Below are positions 9,070-18,668 of a stretch of DNA of 63,579 nt, piece after piece. The DNA is from an uncultured Colwellia sp. Lineage in GTDB: Bacteria > Pseudomonadota > Gammaproteobacteria > Enterobacterales > Alteromonadaceae. Positions within the stretch are counted from its first letter, which is position 1, and the number at the start of each line of letters is the position of its first letter. The stretch lies in NCBI GenBank assembly GCA_913061475.1, contig CAJXUN010000026.1:1-63579 (forward strand), given 5' to 3'. Under the pieces are notes generated by a model, which ran no database searches, was not told the origin of the DNA, and saw only the letters and a list, made by a program, of their open reading frames with translations. The translations under genes were made by a program, and so were the position numbers.

Positions 9070-9186
9070 ATGCTGCACTCTGAAATTTCCTGAGTATTTT
9101 AGCGCTATTTTGCCAATCAACCAACTGATAAACTTTTATCAGGGCATTTAATCGTAACACTTCAATATAACCCCTGCCTTGATTAT

Positions 9187-11700
9187 TCAATTTACAAACC
9201 AATATGGCCGTATATCCTGATAACTTTCTACTGTAATATTGGTAGAACGATGATTTTTATTATCACGTGTATCATTTGCCCCGATCAAAGCTTTATTGAA
9301 GGTAAACCTCACCATCCCCACATCGGCGGTATTAAATGTCTCAATATTTTCAGCGCGATACCGGCTTAATATTTCTGCTGATGGCATATTCCATTGGTTC
9401 AAATAACCGCTACTAAATACCGCATAACGTGGTGCAACGGCTTGTAAAAATCGACGACTAGAGGATGATTTAGAACCATGATGTGGTGCAATTAACAGAT
9501 CACTGGCAAGTTTATTGCGCATGCCATCAAGACTGAGTAAGCGTCTTTCCTGCTTAACCGAAATATCTCCAGATAACAAGACGCGATGCCAGCCATCACT
9601 GATGGTGAGCACACATGAATCATCATTCTTGTCGCCATTAGCTTGCATGGGAGACAGCATTTCAAAGCTTAATCCTTGCCAAATAAAACTCTGTCCTGAC
9701 ACACAACGGCTATTAGGCATTAATGACACATCGTTCGCTATCACATTATCAATTGCTATCTTCTCTCGTAAATGCTGTAAACCACCGGCATGATCATTAT
9801 CATTATGACTAATCATTACCCCGGCAATGTCACGATAGCCCTGATGCTTTAAATAAGGCAATATTGCCGCTTCTGCCATATTAAAACCACTAGGGTAACT
9901 TGCTCCGGTATCATAAAGAAAAACAGAACCATTCTTTTCAATAACAACCGCAAGGCCGTGGCCAACATCAAGCACAGACAATTGCCACTCATTTGGTTCA
10001 TAGTGGCGATAGAACTGAGTACTTATAGCAAAAACGAATAAAGCTAAGCACGCCAAAAGTTTGCCTTTGCTCAGGCGAAAAAATAACGTGCAGGCAATAA
10101 AAACAAAAAATAATAATAATACTTGTATTTGTTGATATGAAACAGCCAAAAATGCCCATTTAGCGCTAGCTAAATAACTAAGCCATTGCCAAATTAATGA
10201 GAAACTCAACAGTGCTAAATCAACACAGGCTCCAGATAACCAGTCACTAAATGGTAAGGTAATTACCGCTAAGAGCGTTAAAGGGATGACAGTAACACTC
10301 ATGACTGGTACAGCAACAATATTGGCAAAAAAAGCCGCTAACGGCAGCTGATAACTTAACGATGCCGCAATAGGAAGCATTGCAAGTGTTAACGCCAACT
10401 GCATCACGACCAATGTTTTAAGCCAATGTATCGCACGCTCTTTAATGCCACGCCATTGCTTGGAACGTAAGCTTTCAGCTAAAGCATCATCGATGGTTAA
10501 GGCTGAGCCATTCGCTATTGCGGTTGATTTTATCGCGGTCATTGAAAAACGCGAAAAGGTTGAAAAAATAATCACTAGCGCTGATATGGATAACCAAAAA
10601 CTCGCACTGATTATACTTAGAGGCCAAAAGAGTAAAATGACAAAAATTGCCAGTAGCAACCAACGTAATAGCGTCATGTGTACTACCATCAGTTTTAATG
10701 ACCAAAATAACAGCAACATTACTAAAGCGCGTAAAGTTGGAATAGAAAATCCCGCTAAATATGCGTAATACCATGCCATTAAGCAGCTACATATAATCGG
10801 TAAATAACGCAGATTCATTTGCATCAGGGTTAACTGCCAACGCGTCGACAATAACCAATGCAATGGCAGCAACCGCAGAACTGCGCGTAAAAAAGTCAAA
10901 CTAGCAAACGCCACTATGCCAATATGAAGTCCAGAAATGGCGATTAAATGCTGTGTTGCTGTTGCCGATAGTACCTGCCAATGCTGCTGAGTTAGTTTGC
11001 CTCGCTCACCAAAACCCAACGCTAAAATCAATCCACTTAAAGACTTATCATCTAACTCCACACTTAACTCTCGATAAAGATACTGACGCCAAGTTATTTG
11101 ACTATGCAATAAAATATTATTTGATTTAGCCGTTATTAACGCTTTAGGCGTCGTGTCCGGTTTAACATAACCCGTCGCCACTATTTGCTGTTGCAAAAGC
11201 CACACTTGATAATTAAAGCCGCCGATATTCGCTAGCCCATGAGCGGGTTTTAGCTTCACCAGAAATTGCCATTTTTGCCCTTGCATTAAGGTTTTTTTTG
11301 GCTCTTTCCAGGTTAATCTAATTTTGAATTTTTGCTTAACTTCTAGCCCTTGCCAGTGCGTCACCAACAAATTGAAACGATGATTACCCGGTTTTGAGTT
11401 AACAATATTTATCACCTCCCCCTGGATAAGGTGAGCTTTTTTATGTAACTGCTGAACGGCAATATTATTTTTATTCAAGCTATTATGATATTGACTGCCC
11501 GCCATCAAAATCCAAGTAAAGGCGAAAACGGCAATGGCCACTAATCGAAACTTATTAATAAAAATAAAAAATAATGCCAGTAACAATATTACCAATAGCA
11601 AAGAAAACTCTGGCACTATGGGTACGAATAATGACAAAATAGCAGTGAAAAAAAATGTTAGTAGCCACCATTCCATAGTGATCAATGTCCATTTAGCCAT
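9187..11700 (-). CDS. comEC: ComEC/Rec2 family DNA internalization protein
   Basis: An 837-residue inner-membrane channel protein for single-stranded DNA uptake in natural transformation. The N-terminal membrane segments and OB-like DUF4131 region (about residues 1-200) are followed by the Competence domain, starting near LILALGFGERGKLTQQHW and including HLIAISGLHIGIVA. The C-terminal metallo-beta-lactamase-like domain has DVGHGLAVVI and SHNDNDHAGG, consistent with a metal-binding nuclease. It corresponds to E. coli ycaI in both position and family. Transformability would also need a pilus and ComF/DprA, which are not in this window. Confidence 0.93.
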   Translation of the reverse strand: MAKWTLITMEWWLLTFFFTAILSLFVPIVPEFSLLLVILLLALFFIFINKFRLVAIAVFAFTWILMAGSQYHNSLNKNNIAVQQLHKKAHLIQGEVINIVNSKPGNHRFNLLVTHWQGLEVKQKFKIRLTWKEPKKTLMQGQKWQFLVKLKPAHGLANIGGFNYQVWLLQQQIVATGYVKPDTTPKALITAKSNNILLHSQITWRQYLYRELSVELDDKSLSGLILALGFGERGKLTQQHWQVLSATATQHLIAISGLHIGIVAFASLTFLRAVLRLLPLHWLLSTRWQLTLMQMNLRYLPIICSCLMAWYYAYLAGFSIPTLRALVMLLLFWSLKLMVVHMTLLRWLLLAIFVILLFWPLSIISASFWLSISALVIIFSTFSRFSMTAIKSTAIANGSALTIDDALAESLRSKQWRGIKERAIHWLKTLVVMQLALTLAMLPIAASLSYQLPLAAFFANIVAVPVMSVTVIPLTLLAVITLPFSDWLSGACVDLALLSFSLIWQWLSYLASAKWAFLAVSYQQIQVLLLFFVFIACTLFFRLSKGKLLACLALFVFAISTQFYRHYEPNEWQLSVLDVGHGLAVVIEKNGSVFLYDTGASYPSGFNMAEAAILPYLKHQGYRDIAGVMISHNDNDHAGGLQHLREKIAIDNVIANDVSLMPNSRCVSGQSFIWQGLSFEMLSPMQANGDKNDDSCVLTISDGWHRVLLSGDISVKQERRLLSLDGMRNKLASDLLIAPHHGSKSSSSRRFLQAVAPRYAVFSSGYLNQWNMPSAEILSRYRAENIETFNTADVGMVRFTFNKALIGANDTRDNKNHRSTNITVESYQDIRPYWFVN

Positions 11701-11718
11701 TTAAAGTTAAGTAATTTT

Positions 11719-12234
11719 ATGCCGAAAAAAATGATTAAACGCCTGATGCCAGACCATCACACGATTAAAAACAACAAACATTTGCAAATTTTCGGTACCT
11801 TATTGCATAACGCTAATCTATGGCACCTTAATCGACGTTCCGTAGCTAAAGCATTTGCTGTTGGGTTATTTTGCGCTTTTATTCCCATACCATTTCAAAT
11901 GGTTTTAGCTGCAGGTATAGCAATTATAGTACATGCAAATTTACCTTTATCTGTTGCCCTTGTTTGGATCACTAACCCTTTGACCATGCCAGCAATTTTT
12001 TACTTTTGCTATTTAGTCGGTACCTGGATTATTGGCGTACCAACGAAAAAATTTGTTTTCGAAGCAAGTTGGCAGTGGTTAGTTGAGAGTATTTCAACGA
12101 TCGGCCCTGCCTTTATTATTGGTTGTGGCGCACTTGCGGTAGTTTTTTCAATGTTGGGTTATTTGACGATAAACACACTGTGGCGTTTTTCAGTAGCAAA
12201 GGAATGGAAAAAACGTAAAAATCGCAGAAGTTAA
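11719..12234 (+). CDS. DUF2062 domain membrane protein
   Basis: A 171-residue protein with about three hydrophobic segments and the DUF2062 pattern: RRSVAKAFAVGLFCAFIPIPFQM followed by ITNPLTMPAIFYFCY. The tail is strongly basic (KEWKKRKNRRS). The function of the family is unknown. It is divergent from comEC, with 18 bases between the start codons, so the two share a very compact promoter region, and it is followed by a bidirectional terminator. Confidence 0.85.
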   Translation: MPKKMIKRLMPDHHTIKNNKHLQIFGTLLHNANLWHLNRRSVAKAFAVGLFCAFIPIPFQMVLAAGIAIIVHANLPLSVALVWITNPLTMPAIFYFCYLVGTWIIGVPTKKFVFEASWQWLVESISTIGPAFIIGCGALAVVFSMLGYLTINTLWRFSVAKEWKKRKNRRS

Positions 12235-12276
12235 GCTTCGATCGCTTATTAGCCTGATAGTATTAATGTTACGCAT

Positions 12277-12307
12277 AAAAAAATCAGACCTTAGGTCTGA
12301 TTTTTTT
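12277..12307. terminator. Bidirectional intrinsic terminator between DUF2062 gene and lolE
   Basis: An A-run, TCAGACC, TTA, GGTCTGA and a T-run form a strong symmetrical stem-loop between two convergent genes. It should terminate both. Confidence 0.88.
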
Positions 12308-12348
12308 ATAACTCTTTTACCTTATCTACTTTTTATTATATCTCAGTA

Positions 12349-13617
12349 TTATGCTTGCCCTAACACTTGTGCTGGCTCGACTTTTGTTGCTCGCCATGCT
12401 GGATAGATAGTCGCTAGCAAACTCATAATCAACGCGGTAACTACCGTATTGATAACATCTTGTTTTCGTAATAAGGTTGGTAAATAATCGATAAAATAAA
12501 CATCAGCAGATAAAAACTCAACCGATAACATCGCTTCTATCCCTCGAATAATGTCAGTTAAATTCAACGAAACTAAGATACCTAAACTTGCACCTAGTGC
12601 ACAGCCAACAATGCCATTCATTAAGCCTTGAAACATAAAACTGGTCATTATAGTGCTCGACCTTGCTCCCATAGTTTTTAATATAGCAATATCAGATTTT
12701 TTCTCATTTACCGCCATAATTAAGGTCGAGACAATATTAAAACTTGCCACCGCAATAACTAGCACTAAAACAATAAACATTACCAAACGTACCAATTGAA
12801 TATCATTAAACAAATGGCCATGGCTGCGTGTCCAGTCAAGTATGTAGACATAAAAGTCAAAATTAAATGCGACGTCACGAACCACCTGAGGCGCTAAAAA
12901 AACATCGTTAACTTTTAAACGAACACCTTGAACTTCATCAGCTTTATAGCCCAGTAATTGACCTGCTTTTTCTAAATTAATAAAGGCTTGCGTATCGTCG
13001 ATTGTGCCACCAAATTTAAACACCCCGACAATAATAGCTTGTTGCGTCATGGGTACTGGAAACTGTTGTTTTACTTTACGACCTTGCAGATCAGTAGCAT
13101 CAACGGGTGGCAATAATAATTGTACTTTATCCCCCACTTTCGCTGATAATTTACGCGCAATACCTGCACCAATCACAACACCATTTTCGAGCGCTAGATC
13201 TTGCCAATCACCGGCAATCATATAACGCGAAATGGCCGAAACTCGTTGCTCTAACGTCACGTCAACACCACGTATTTCAACGCCTTTAAGTGCCACAGAC
13301 TTTTGCATCATCGCTTGCGTTTTTATAAACGGTGCCGCTGCAACAACATTTGAGTTTAGCTCTATTTTCGCAACATTTTCTCGCCATTGGTTGATTGGCG
13401 TATTAACCGCAACCACTTCACCATGAGGTACGATAGACAGAAGGTGTGTCGCTAATGCACGTTCAAAACCATTCATTGCCGACAGGACCACAATTAGCAC
13501 CATAACCCCTATGGCGATGCCAATAGTGGATGACGCAGATATAAATGAAGAAAAGCCCTTCTTTTGACGACTGCGAACATAACGCATGCCGATAAATACA
13601 CTTAACGGTTTTAACAC
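12349..13617 (-). CDS. lolE: Lipoprotein-releasing system permease (LolE-type)
   Basis: A 422-residue inner-membrane subunit of the LolCDE ABC extractor, which hands outer-membrane lipoproteins to LolA. It has the MacB/FtsX fold: one N-terminal helix, a large periplasmic domain (about residues 45-265) and three C-terminal helices with the VNEKKSDIAILKTMGA coupling motif. The end TKVEPAQVLGQA is family-typical. It starts with GTG directly after the lolD TAA, with GGAG eight bases upstream. Position third in the cluster suggests LolE; LolC and LolE are hard to tell apart by eye. Confidence 0.92.
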   Translation of the reverse strand: MLKPLSVFIGMRYVRSRQKKGFSSFISASSTIGIAIGVMVLIVVLSAMNGFERALATHLLSIVPHGEVVAVNTPINQWRENVAKIELNSNVVAAAPFIKTQAMMQKSVALKGVEIRGVDVTLEQRVSAISRYMIAGDWQDLALENGVVIGAGIARKLSAKVGDKVQLLLPPVDATDLQGRKVKQQFPVPMTQQAIIVGVFKFGGTIDDTQAFINLEKAGQLLGYKADEVQGVRLKVNDVFLAPQVVRDVAFNFDFYVYILDWTRSHGHLFNDIQLVRLVMFIVLVLVIAVASFNIVSTLIMAVNEKKSDIAILKTMGARSSTIMTSFMFQGLMNGIVGCALGASLGILVSLNLTDIIRGIEAMLSVEFLSADVYFIDYLPTLLRKQDVINTVVTALIMSLLATIYPAWRATKVEPAQVLGQA

Positions 13618-14436
13618 TTAAGCTTCTCCATCCTTAGCCGTTAATAGCTGCGTAGTATCAACAAGTGGTTTTAAATGCCCATGATCTAAGCGCAGTTGAC
13701 GATCCATTTTTGCTGCTAAAGTAAGATCATGAGTAACAATCACAAAACTGGTATTTACCGTGCGATTTAACGTTTGCAGTAACTGATAAATTTGCTCTGC
13801 GGTATCAAAATCCAAATTACCTGTTGGTTCGTCAGCTAACACTAATGAAGGTTTAGTCACCAATGCCCGAGCAATAGCAACACGCTGACGCTCTCCGCCC
13901 GATAATTCAGCAGGCCGATGGTGACCACGGTGCGATAACCCAACCTGTTCAAGCATCGCTTTTGCCTCAGCTATCGCTTCTTTAGGTTTATCACCTCGAA
14001 TTAATAGCGGCATAGCGACGTTTTCTTCGGCGGTAAATTCCATCATTAGATGATGAAATTGATAAATAAAACCAATATGTTGATTACGAAACTTTGCTCT
14101 TTTCTTTTCTGATAATTGATGAATATTAACGCCATTGATAAACACTTCACCAGCACTTGGCGTGTCTAGCGCGCCAGCTAAATGCAAAAATGTACTTTTA
14201 CCGCAGCCAGAACTACCAACAATAGCGACTAACTCCCCTGCGGTTACCGCGAGTTCAAGCTTAGATAATACTTGCGTTGTAACAGGCCCTTGTTGATAGG
14301 ACTTACTTAACTGACGACACTCAAAACTCAAAGCAAGATCAGGTTTGATGGTATTTTCATTAGCGTTCATGTTTTCGCTCTTCGCCATATTATTGTTCTG
14401 ACTATTCGTTATTTTATTATTTATTTTACTATTCAT
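13618..14436 (-). CDS. lolD: Lipoprotein-releasing system ATPase LolD
   Basis: The ATP-binding subunit of LolCDE. Motifs are Walker A GSSGCGKSTFLHLAG, the LolD-like YQFHHLMMEFTAEENV after the Q-loop, signature LSGGERQR, Walker B LVLADEPTGNLD and H-loop IVTHD. ATG 14436 was chosen because it overlaps the lolC stop by eight bases and has GGAGG at the right distance. This start gives 272 residues, including an Asn/Lys-rich extension of about 35 residues (MNSKINNKITNSQNNNMAK...) before the ABC domain; E. coli LolD has no such extension. Confidence 0.95.
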   Translation of the reverse strand: MNSKINNKITNSQNNNMAKSENMNANENTIKPDLALSFECRQLSKSYQQGPVTTQVLSKLELAVTAGELVAIVGSSGCGKSTFLHLAGALDTPSAGEVFINGVNIHQLSEKKRAKFRNQHIGFIYQFHHLMMEFTAEENVAMPLLIRGDKPKEAIAEAKAMLEQVGLSHRGHHRPAELSGGERQRVAIARALVTKPSLVLADEPTGNLDFDTAEQIYQLLQTLNRTVNTSFVIVTHDLTLAAKMDRQLRLDHGHLKPLVDTTQLLTAKDGEA

Positions 14437-15700
14437 TTCTGAGTACCTCCGCCGGCTGAGTTTGCGCAGCACGATAAGCAGGATAAAGTGTAGCGGTAAA
14501 GCTCATAGCAAGAGCTGACGCGACAATAACAAGGATATTGAGTGGCTCGATAGCAATGGGTAGTTGTTGTCCTCCCGCTAACAAATTAACCCCAAGTAAG
14601 GTAAACAGGCTATTTAGATTCAAGGTTAACAATACACCTAGTACAACTCCTAAGACGACGCCCCAAATACCGTTGACTAGTCCCTGAGTGATAAAAATCT
14701 TAACAATACCACTTCGATCTAAACCTAATGTTTGTAAAATACTGATTTCACCTTGTTTATCAATAACCACCATCACTAACGCTGAAACAATATTGAAGGC
14801 AGCGACGGCAATAATTAAGCTTAACATCAGCCACATCATGTTTTTTTCCATACTGACAGCAGCAAAAAGCGCCCCCTGGCTTTCTTGCCAACTGACAAAT
14901 TGATAATCTGGATATTTTACTGATAGCTGAGAAATAACCCGGTTTGCATGAAAGGCATCATCTAAATACAATCTTAACTGGTTAACACCGTCACCTTTTT
15001 TTCGATGTAATTTTGCACCGTCTTTAACGCTGATAAAAACCATGGCTTCATCAACCTGAGAGCCGACATTAAAAAGTCCAACAACGGTAAAGGTACGATG
15101 TACTGGAACACGCCCCATTGGTGTAAACAAGGTTTTATTTGGCAAGGTTAAGCGTACAGGGTCGCCTAACTTTACGTTTAAGTTACGTGCTAAAGCTTGC
15201 CCTAGAATAATGCTAAACGGCTCAGTACCTAAGCGCGCTAATTGACCATATTCCATCGAGCGATTAATAATATTATGTTGCTCAAATTCAGGCAAAATAC
15301 CATGAACTAAAACCCCTTGCAGTGCAGTTTTAGACTGAATTAACGCTTCACTTTCCTGAAATGGTGTAACTTGTGTAACGTCAGGTAAAGCGAGAATATC
15401 ACGCTGTAATTCACGCCAATTATCGAAAGGTGTTTTTTGCTGAGACATTAAAACATGAGGTACTAAGCCTAATACCCGCCTTTTTTGCTCGCGCTCTAAG
15501 CCATCCATAACCGATACAACGGTAATTAATGAAGCAACACCGAGGACGATGCCGATAATAGAAAAAAAAGTGATGAAAGAAACAAAGCCTTTCCCATGAC
15601 TGCTGCGACTATACCTTAAGCCGATGTAAACGCTAACTGGCTGAAACATGAATTCTGTCTTTAATTGATAATAGTAAGGGGCATATTTGCGTAGAAGCAT
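14429..15700 (-). CDS. lolC: Lipoprotein-releasing system permease (LolC-type)
   Basis: A 423-residue LolC/E family permease and first gene of lolC-lolD-lolE. It has an N-terminal helix after SVYIGLRYSRSSHGKGFVSF, a long periplasmic domain and three C-terminal helices with VIDKQGEISILQTLGLD. It ends AQTQPAEVLRNE. The usual assignment in gammaproteobacteria is LolC for the first gene. A longer N-terminal reading (starting MLLRKYAPYYYQLKTEF) is open at 15700, but the conserved start is nearer MFQPVSVYIGLRY at about 15649, so the first 17 residues are doubtful. Confidence 0.92.
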   Translation of the reverse strand: MLLRKYAPYYYQLKTEFMFQPVSVYIGLRYSRSSHGKGFVSFITFFSIIGIVLGVASLITVVSVMDGLEREQKRRVLGLVPHVLMSQQKTPFDNWRELQRDILALPDVTQVTPFQESEALIQSKTALQGVLVHGILPEFEQHNIINRSMEYGQLARLGTEPFSIILGQALARNLNVKLGDPVRLTLPNKTLFTPMGRVPVHRTFTVVGLFNVGSQVDEAMVFISVKDGAKLHRKKGDGVNQLRLYLDDAFHANRVISQLSVKYPDYQFVSWQESQGALFAAVSMEKNMMWLMLSLIIAVAAFNIVSALVMVVIDKQGEISILQTLGLDRSGIVKIFITQGLVNGIWGVVLGVVLGVLLTLNLNSLFTLLGVNLLAGGQQLPIAIEPLNILVIVASALAMSFTATLYPAYRAAQTQPAEVLRNE

Positions 15701-16064
15701 AACACAGCTGATAAAGCGATATCTTCAGACTTTATTAACTTTTATGTATTTCACCTATAATTTCCGTAAACTGCCAATTTATTTGCGCTAAACAACAGAT
15801 TTTAAACAACAAAGAAAAACCTGAAACAATGTAAAGCAGAGTAAAAAAAACAAGACGATTTACGTAAAAAATCATCGATATTGGCAACGGTATTTAATTA
15901 ATATCTTTACATTTTTTGCTTTGTAAATTTTAAAATACACGCAAAAGTTAATAATGTGTAAACAAAGTCACCATTATCCTAGCAAATCACTGCTATTGCC
16001 TTTAATATCGAGCCCTTAAAATGCAAGTTTCGCAGCACAATATAAATTAAATCGTGAGTATTGA
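15701..16064. other. Divergent AT-rich gap lolC / M13 peptidase gene
   Basis: These 364 bases hold only very AT-rich DNA with scattered TTAATTAA and TTTACA-like stretches. Both flanking promoters must lie here. No hairpin, ORF with ribosome-binding site or known operator was recognised. Confidence 0.4.
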
Positions 16065-18131
16065 ATGAAGAATATAATAACAAGTGCAGTTTGCACATCT
16101 TTACTGCTTATTGCAGGTTGTAATAATGATACAAGCTCAAAAGCAGAGACGGAAACACCCGTCATACAAAAAACCGCTTTGGCATCGGGTATTGATAAAG
16201 CCAATATGGACTTATCGGTTCGTCCACAAGACAACTTTTATCGCTATGTTAACGGCGCATGGTTAAATACTAACGAAATCCCGGGCGATAAAACCTCAAT
16301 TGGGTCATTTTACGACTTACGTGATGAAGCTGATGATAACGTTAAAGCCATTATCGAAGAACTCGCCGCCACTGAAAATTTAACAATGGGTAGCGATGAA
16401 CAAAAAGTGGCTGACCTATTCCGTTCTTTCATGAATACAGAAGCTCGTAATTCCGCTGGTACTTCACCAGTACAAGCTATATTCGATAATATAAATAATT
16501 TAAAAGATAAAAATGATTTAGCGAGATTTTTTGGCGAAAATCAAAAACTTGGTCTGGCAAGTCCATTGGCGTTTTATGTCAGTGTTGATGCAAAAGACTC
16601 AACACGCTACGCCACCCATGTTTGGCAAAGTGGCTTAGGTTTACCCGATAGAGATTACTACTTTAATGAAACAGAACGTTTTGAAAAATTACGCGCTGGT
16701 TACATTGCTCATATCGAAAACATGTACAACTTAGCCGGCTTAAAAAATGGCAAAGCGGCAGCACAAACCATCATGGCACTTGAAACAAAGCTAGCCGGTT
16801 TTCATTGGACAAAAGTTGAGTCGCGTGACAGCACAAAACGTTACAACAAATTCAACGTTACTGATTTAAACACAGTAACAGACGCCTTTAATTGGACAGC
16901 ATATCTTGAAGCCCAAGGCGTCGCTACGCAAAAAGATCTGATTATTAACCAACCTTCATTTGTTAAAGGCTTTGGTGAAACATTTGCAACAACATCATTA
17001 ACTGATTGGCAAACATACTTAACGTTTCATACCTTAAGCAATTTTGCTAGCTCATTAACTACTGAATTAAGTGATGAAAACTTTGATTTTTATTCAAAAC
17101 AGCTAAGTGGTCGTGAAGAGCAACGCCCAATGTGGAAACGTGGTGTTGCTGTTGTTAATGGCAACTTAGGTGAAGTTATCGGTAAAGTATATGTTGGCCG
17201 TCACTTTAAACCTGAAGCTAAAGTGCGTATGACACAACTGGTTGAAAACTTACGCGGTGCATACGGCGCAAGTATTGACGAGCTAGAATGGATGTCTGAT
17301 GCGACTAAGGCAGCAGCACATGTGAAATTAGCCAGTTTTGATCCAAAAATTGGTTACCCTGACAAATGGGAAGACTACTCAGCACTAGTTATTAAAAGTG
17401 ATGACTTAGTGGGTAACAAAATGCGCTCTGGCGTGGTTGCACACGAAAAAGAAGTGGCTAAACTTGGTGGTCCTATCGACAGGCAAGAGTGGGGCATGAC
17501 ACCACAAACAGTAAATGCCTATTACAACCCAACTAAAAATGAAATTGTATTTCCAGCCGCAATCTTACAACCACCATTTTTTAACTTAAACGCAGACGAC
17601 GCAGTAAACTACGGCGGTATTGGCGCAGTTATTGGCCATGAAATGGGCCACGGTTTTGATGACCAAGGTAGCAAATACGACGGCGACGGTAATTTAAGAG
17701 ATTGGTGGACTGCCGAAGACTTAGCCGCTTTTAAAGTACGTACGGATAACTTAGTTGCCCAATACAGTCAATATGCGGTATTTGATGACTTAAACGTCAA
17801 TGGTGAGTTAACTTTAGGTGAGAACATCGGTGATTTATCTGGGGTGACTATCGCTTATAAAGCTTACAAAGCCTCATTAAATGGTGAAGCAGCACCAGTG
17901 ATTGACGGTTTAACCGGTGATCAACGTTTCTTCATGGGTTATGCGCAAGTATGGCGTGGGAAAATGGTTGAAAAGTCACTACGTAACCGTGTAGCAACTG
18001 ACCCACATTCGCCAGGCGAATTCCGCGCTTTAGGCTCATTATCAAACATGCCTGAATTCTACAAAGCATTTGACGTAAAAGCAGGCGACGCTATGTATAT
18101 TGCCCCTGAAAAGCGCGTTAAAATTTGGTAA
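16065..18131 (+). CDS. M13 family (neprilysin/PepO-like) zinc metallopeptidase, lipoprotein
   Basis: A 688-residue M13 endopeptidase for small peptides. Zinc motif HEMGH has His at about 525 and 529, and the third ligand Glu is in ENIGDLSG at about 586. NAYYNPTKNEIVFPAAILQPPFF is the substrate-binding block. The N-terminus MKNIITSAVCTSLLLIAGC is a lipoprotein signal with a Cys at 19, so the enzyme should be membrane-anchored in the periplasm or at the surface. Full length for the family. Monocistronic, ending in the terminator at 18205. Confidence 0.93.
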   Translation: MKNIITSAVCTSLLLIAGCNNDTSSKAETETPVIQKTALASGIDKANMDLSVRPQDNFYRYVNGAWLNTNEIPGDKTSIGSFYDLRDEADDNVKAIIEELAATENLTMGSDEQKVADLFRSFMNTEARNSAGTSPVQAIFDNINNLKDKNDLARFFGENQKLGLASPLAFYVSVDAKDSTRYATHVWQSGLGLPDRDYYFNETERFEKLRAGYIAHIENMYNLAGLKNGKAAAQTIMALETKLAGFHWTKVESRDSTKRYNKFNVTDLNTVTDAFNWTAYLEAQGVATQKDLIINQPSFVKGFGETFATTSLTDWQTYLTFHTLSNFASSLTTELSDENFDFYSKQLSGREEQRPMWKRGVAVVNGNLGEVIGKVYVGRHFKPEAKVRMTQLVENLRGAYGASIDELEWMSDATKAAAHVKLASFDPKIGYPDKWEDYSALVIKSDDLVGNKMRSGVVAHEKEVAKLGGPIDRQEWGMTPQTVNAYYNPTKNEIVFPAAILQPPFFNLNADDAVNYGGIGAVIGHEMGHGFDDQGSKYDGDGNLRDWWTAEDLAAFKVRTDNLVAQYSQYAVFDDLNVNGELTLGENIGDLSGVTIAYKAYKASLNGEAAPVIDGLTGDQRFFMGYAQVWRGKMVEKSLRNRVATDPHSPGEFRALGSLSNMPEFYKAFDVKAGDAMYIAPEKRVKIW

Positions 18132-18204
18132 TCTTGTTTTTAATCATCATGTAAGGTTAATGGTCTGAAATTTAATTAACCTTGCGATTAAAACACTGAA
18201 AAAC

Positions 18205-18230
18205 AAAAAGGAGCAATAGCTCCTTTTTTT
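18205..18230 (+). terminator. Intrinsic terminator after the M13 peptidase gene
   Basis: AAAAAGGAGC, loop AATA, GCTCC and a seven-T run form a compact rho-independent terminator. Confidence 0.88.
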
Positions 18231-18339
18231 ACAGCTGTAATTTAACCCTTTCTTAGTCTCACTTTACGGTTTTCGTTGTAAAGCGGCATACTTAACCGTA
18301 AAATCTGCTCTTTATTAGACGATACCTTTAGCTATGCCT

Positions 18340-18545
18340 TGTTATTTTTCCTAGGTTAGCTGATTCATAGGGAACACGGTTAAATGCCGTGACTGTACCC
18401 GCAACTGTAAATAGCTAGTAACGCCGGCTATAAGTCAGGACACCTAGTATCAAAATTTTTATCAAGCTAATACTGTTAACACCGTGCGGGAATACACGAG
18501 AGTTACACTGTCTTCACGACATTCGTACCCCTAAATCTTTGCGCC
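18340..18545 (+). promoter_or_regulatory. Cobalamin riboswitch
   Basis: The leader of the B12 transport operon holds the conserved cobalamin aptamer core: GGGAACACGG near 18370, then ACCCGCAACTGT, then the B12 box AGTCAGGACACC at 18433-18444. A downstream GTGCGGGA near 18483 could supply the distal kissing partner. It is known to bind adenosylcobalamin or other cobalamins and repress downstream genes. The boundaries are approximate. I did not identify the expression platform with confidence. Confidence 0.93.
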
Positions 18546-18668
18546 TGAGTTAACAATAACTTTCAAAATAAGCTTTTGAATTAACGTTTAGGTCGCAATG
18601 AAAATATACGCCTTATGCTTTCCCTACTCTTTTCACACCTTTGTGTGCGTTAAACTAGGCCATTTTTG

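Noticed and set aside
11719-12234. DUF2062 gene as partner of the frameshifted TIGR03545-like remnant
   Set aside because: DUF2062-like proteins pair with TIGR03545 in some genomes, but this copy is 28 kb away and sits in the usual comEC context.
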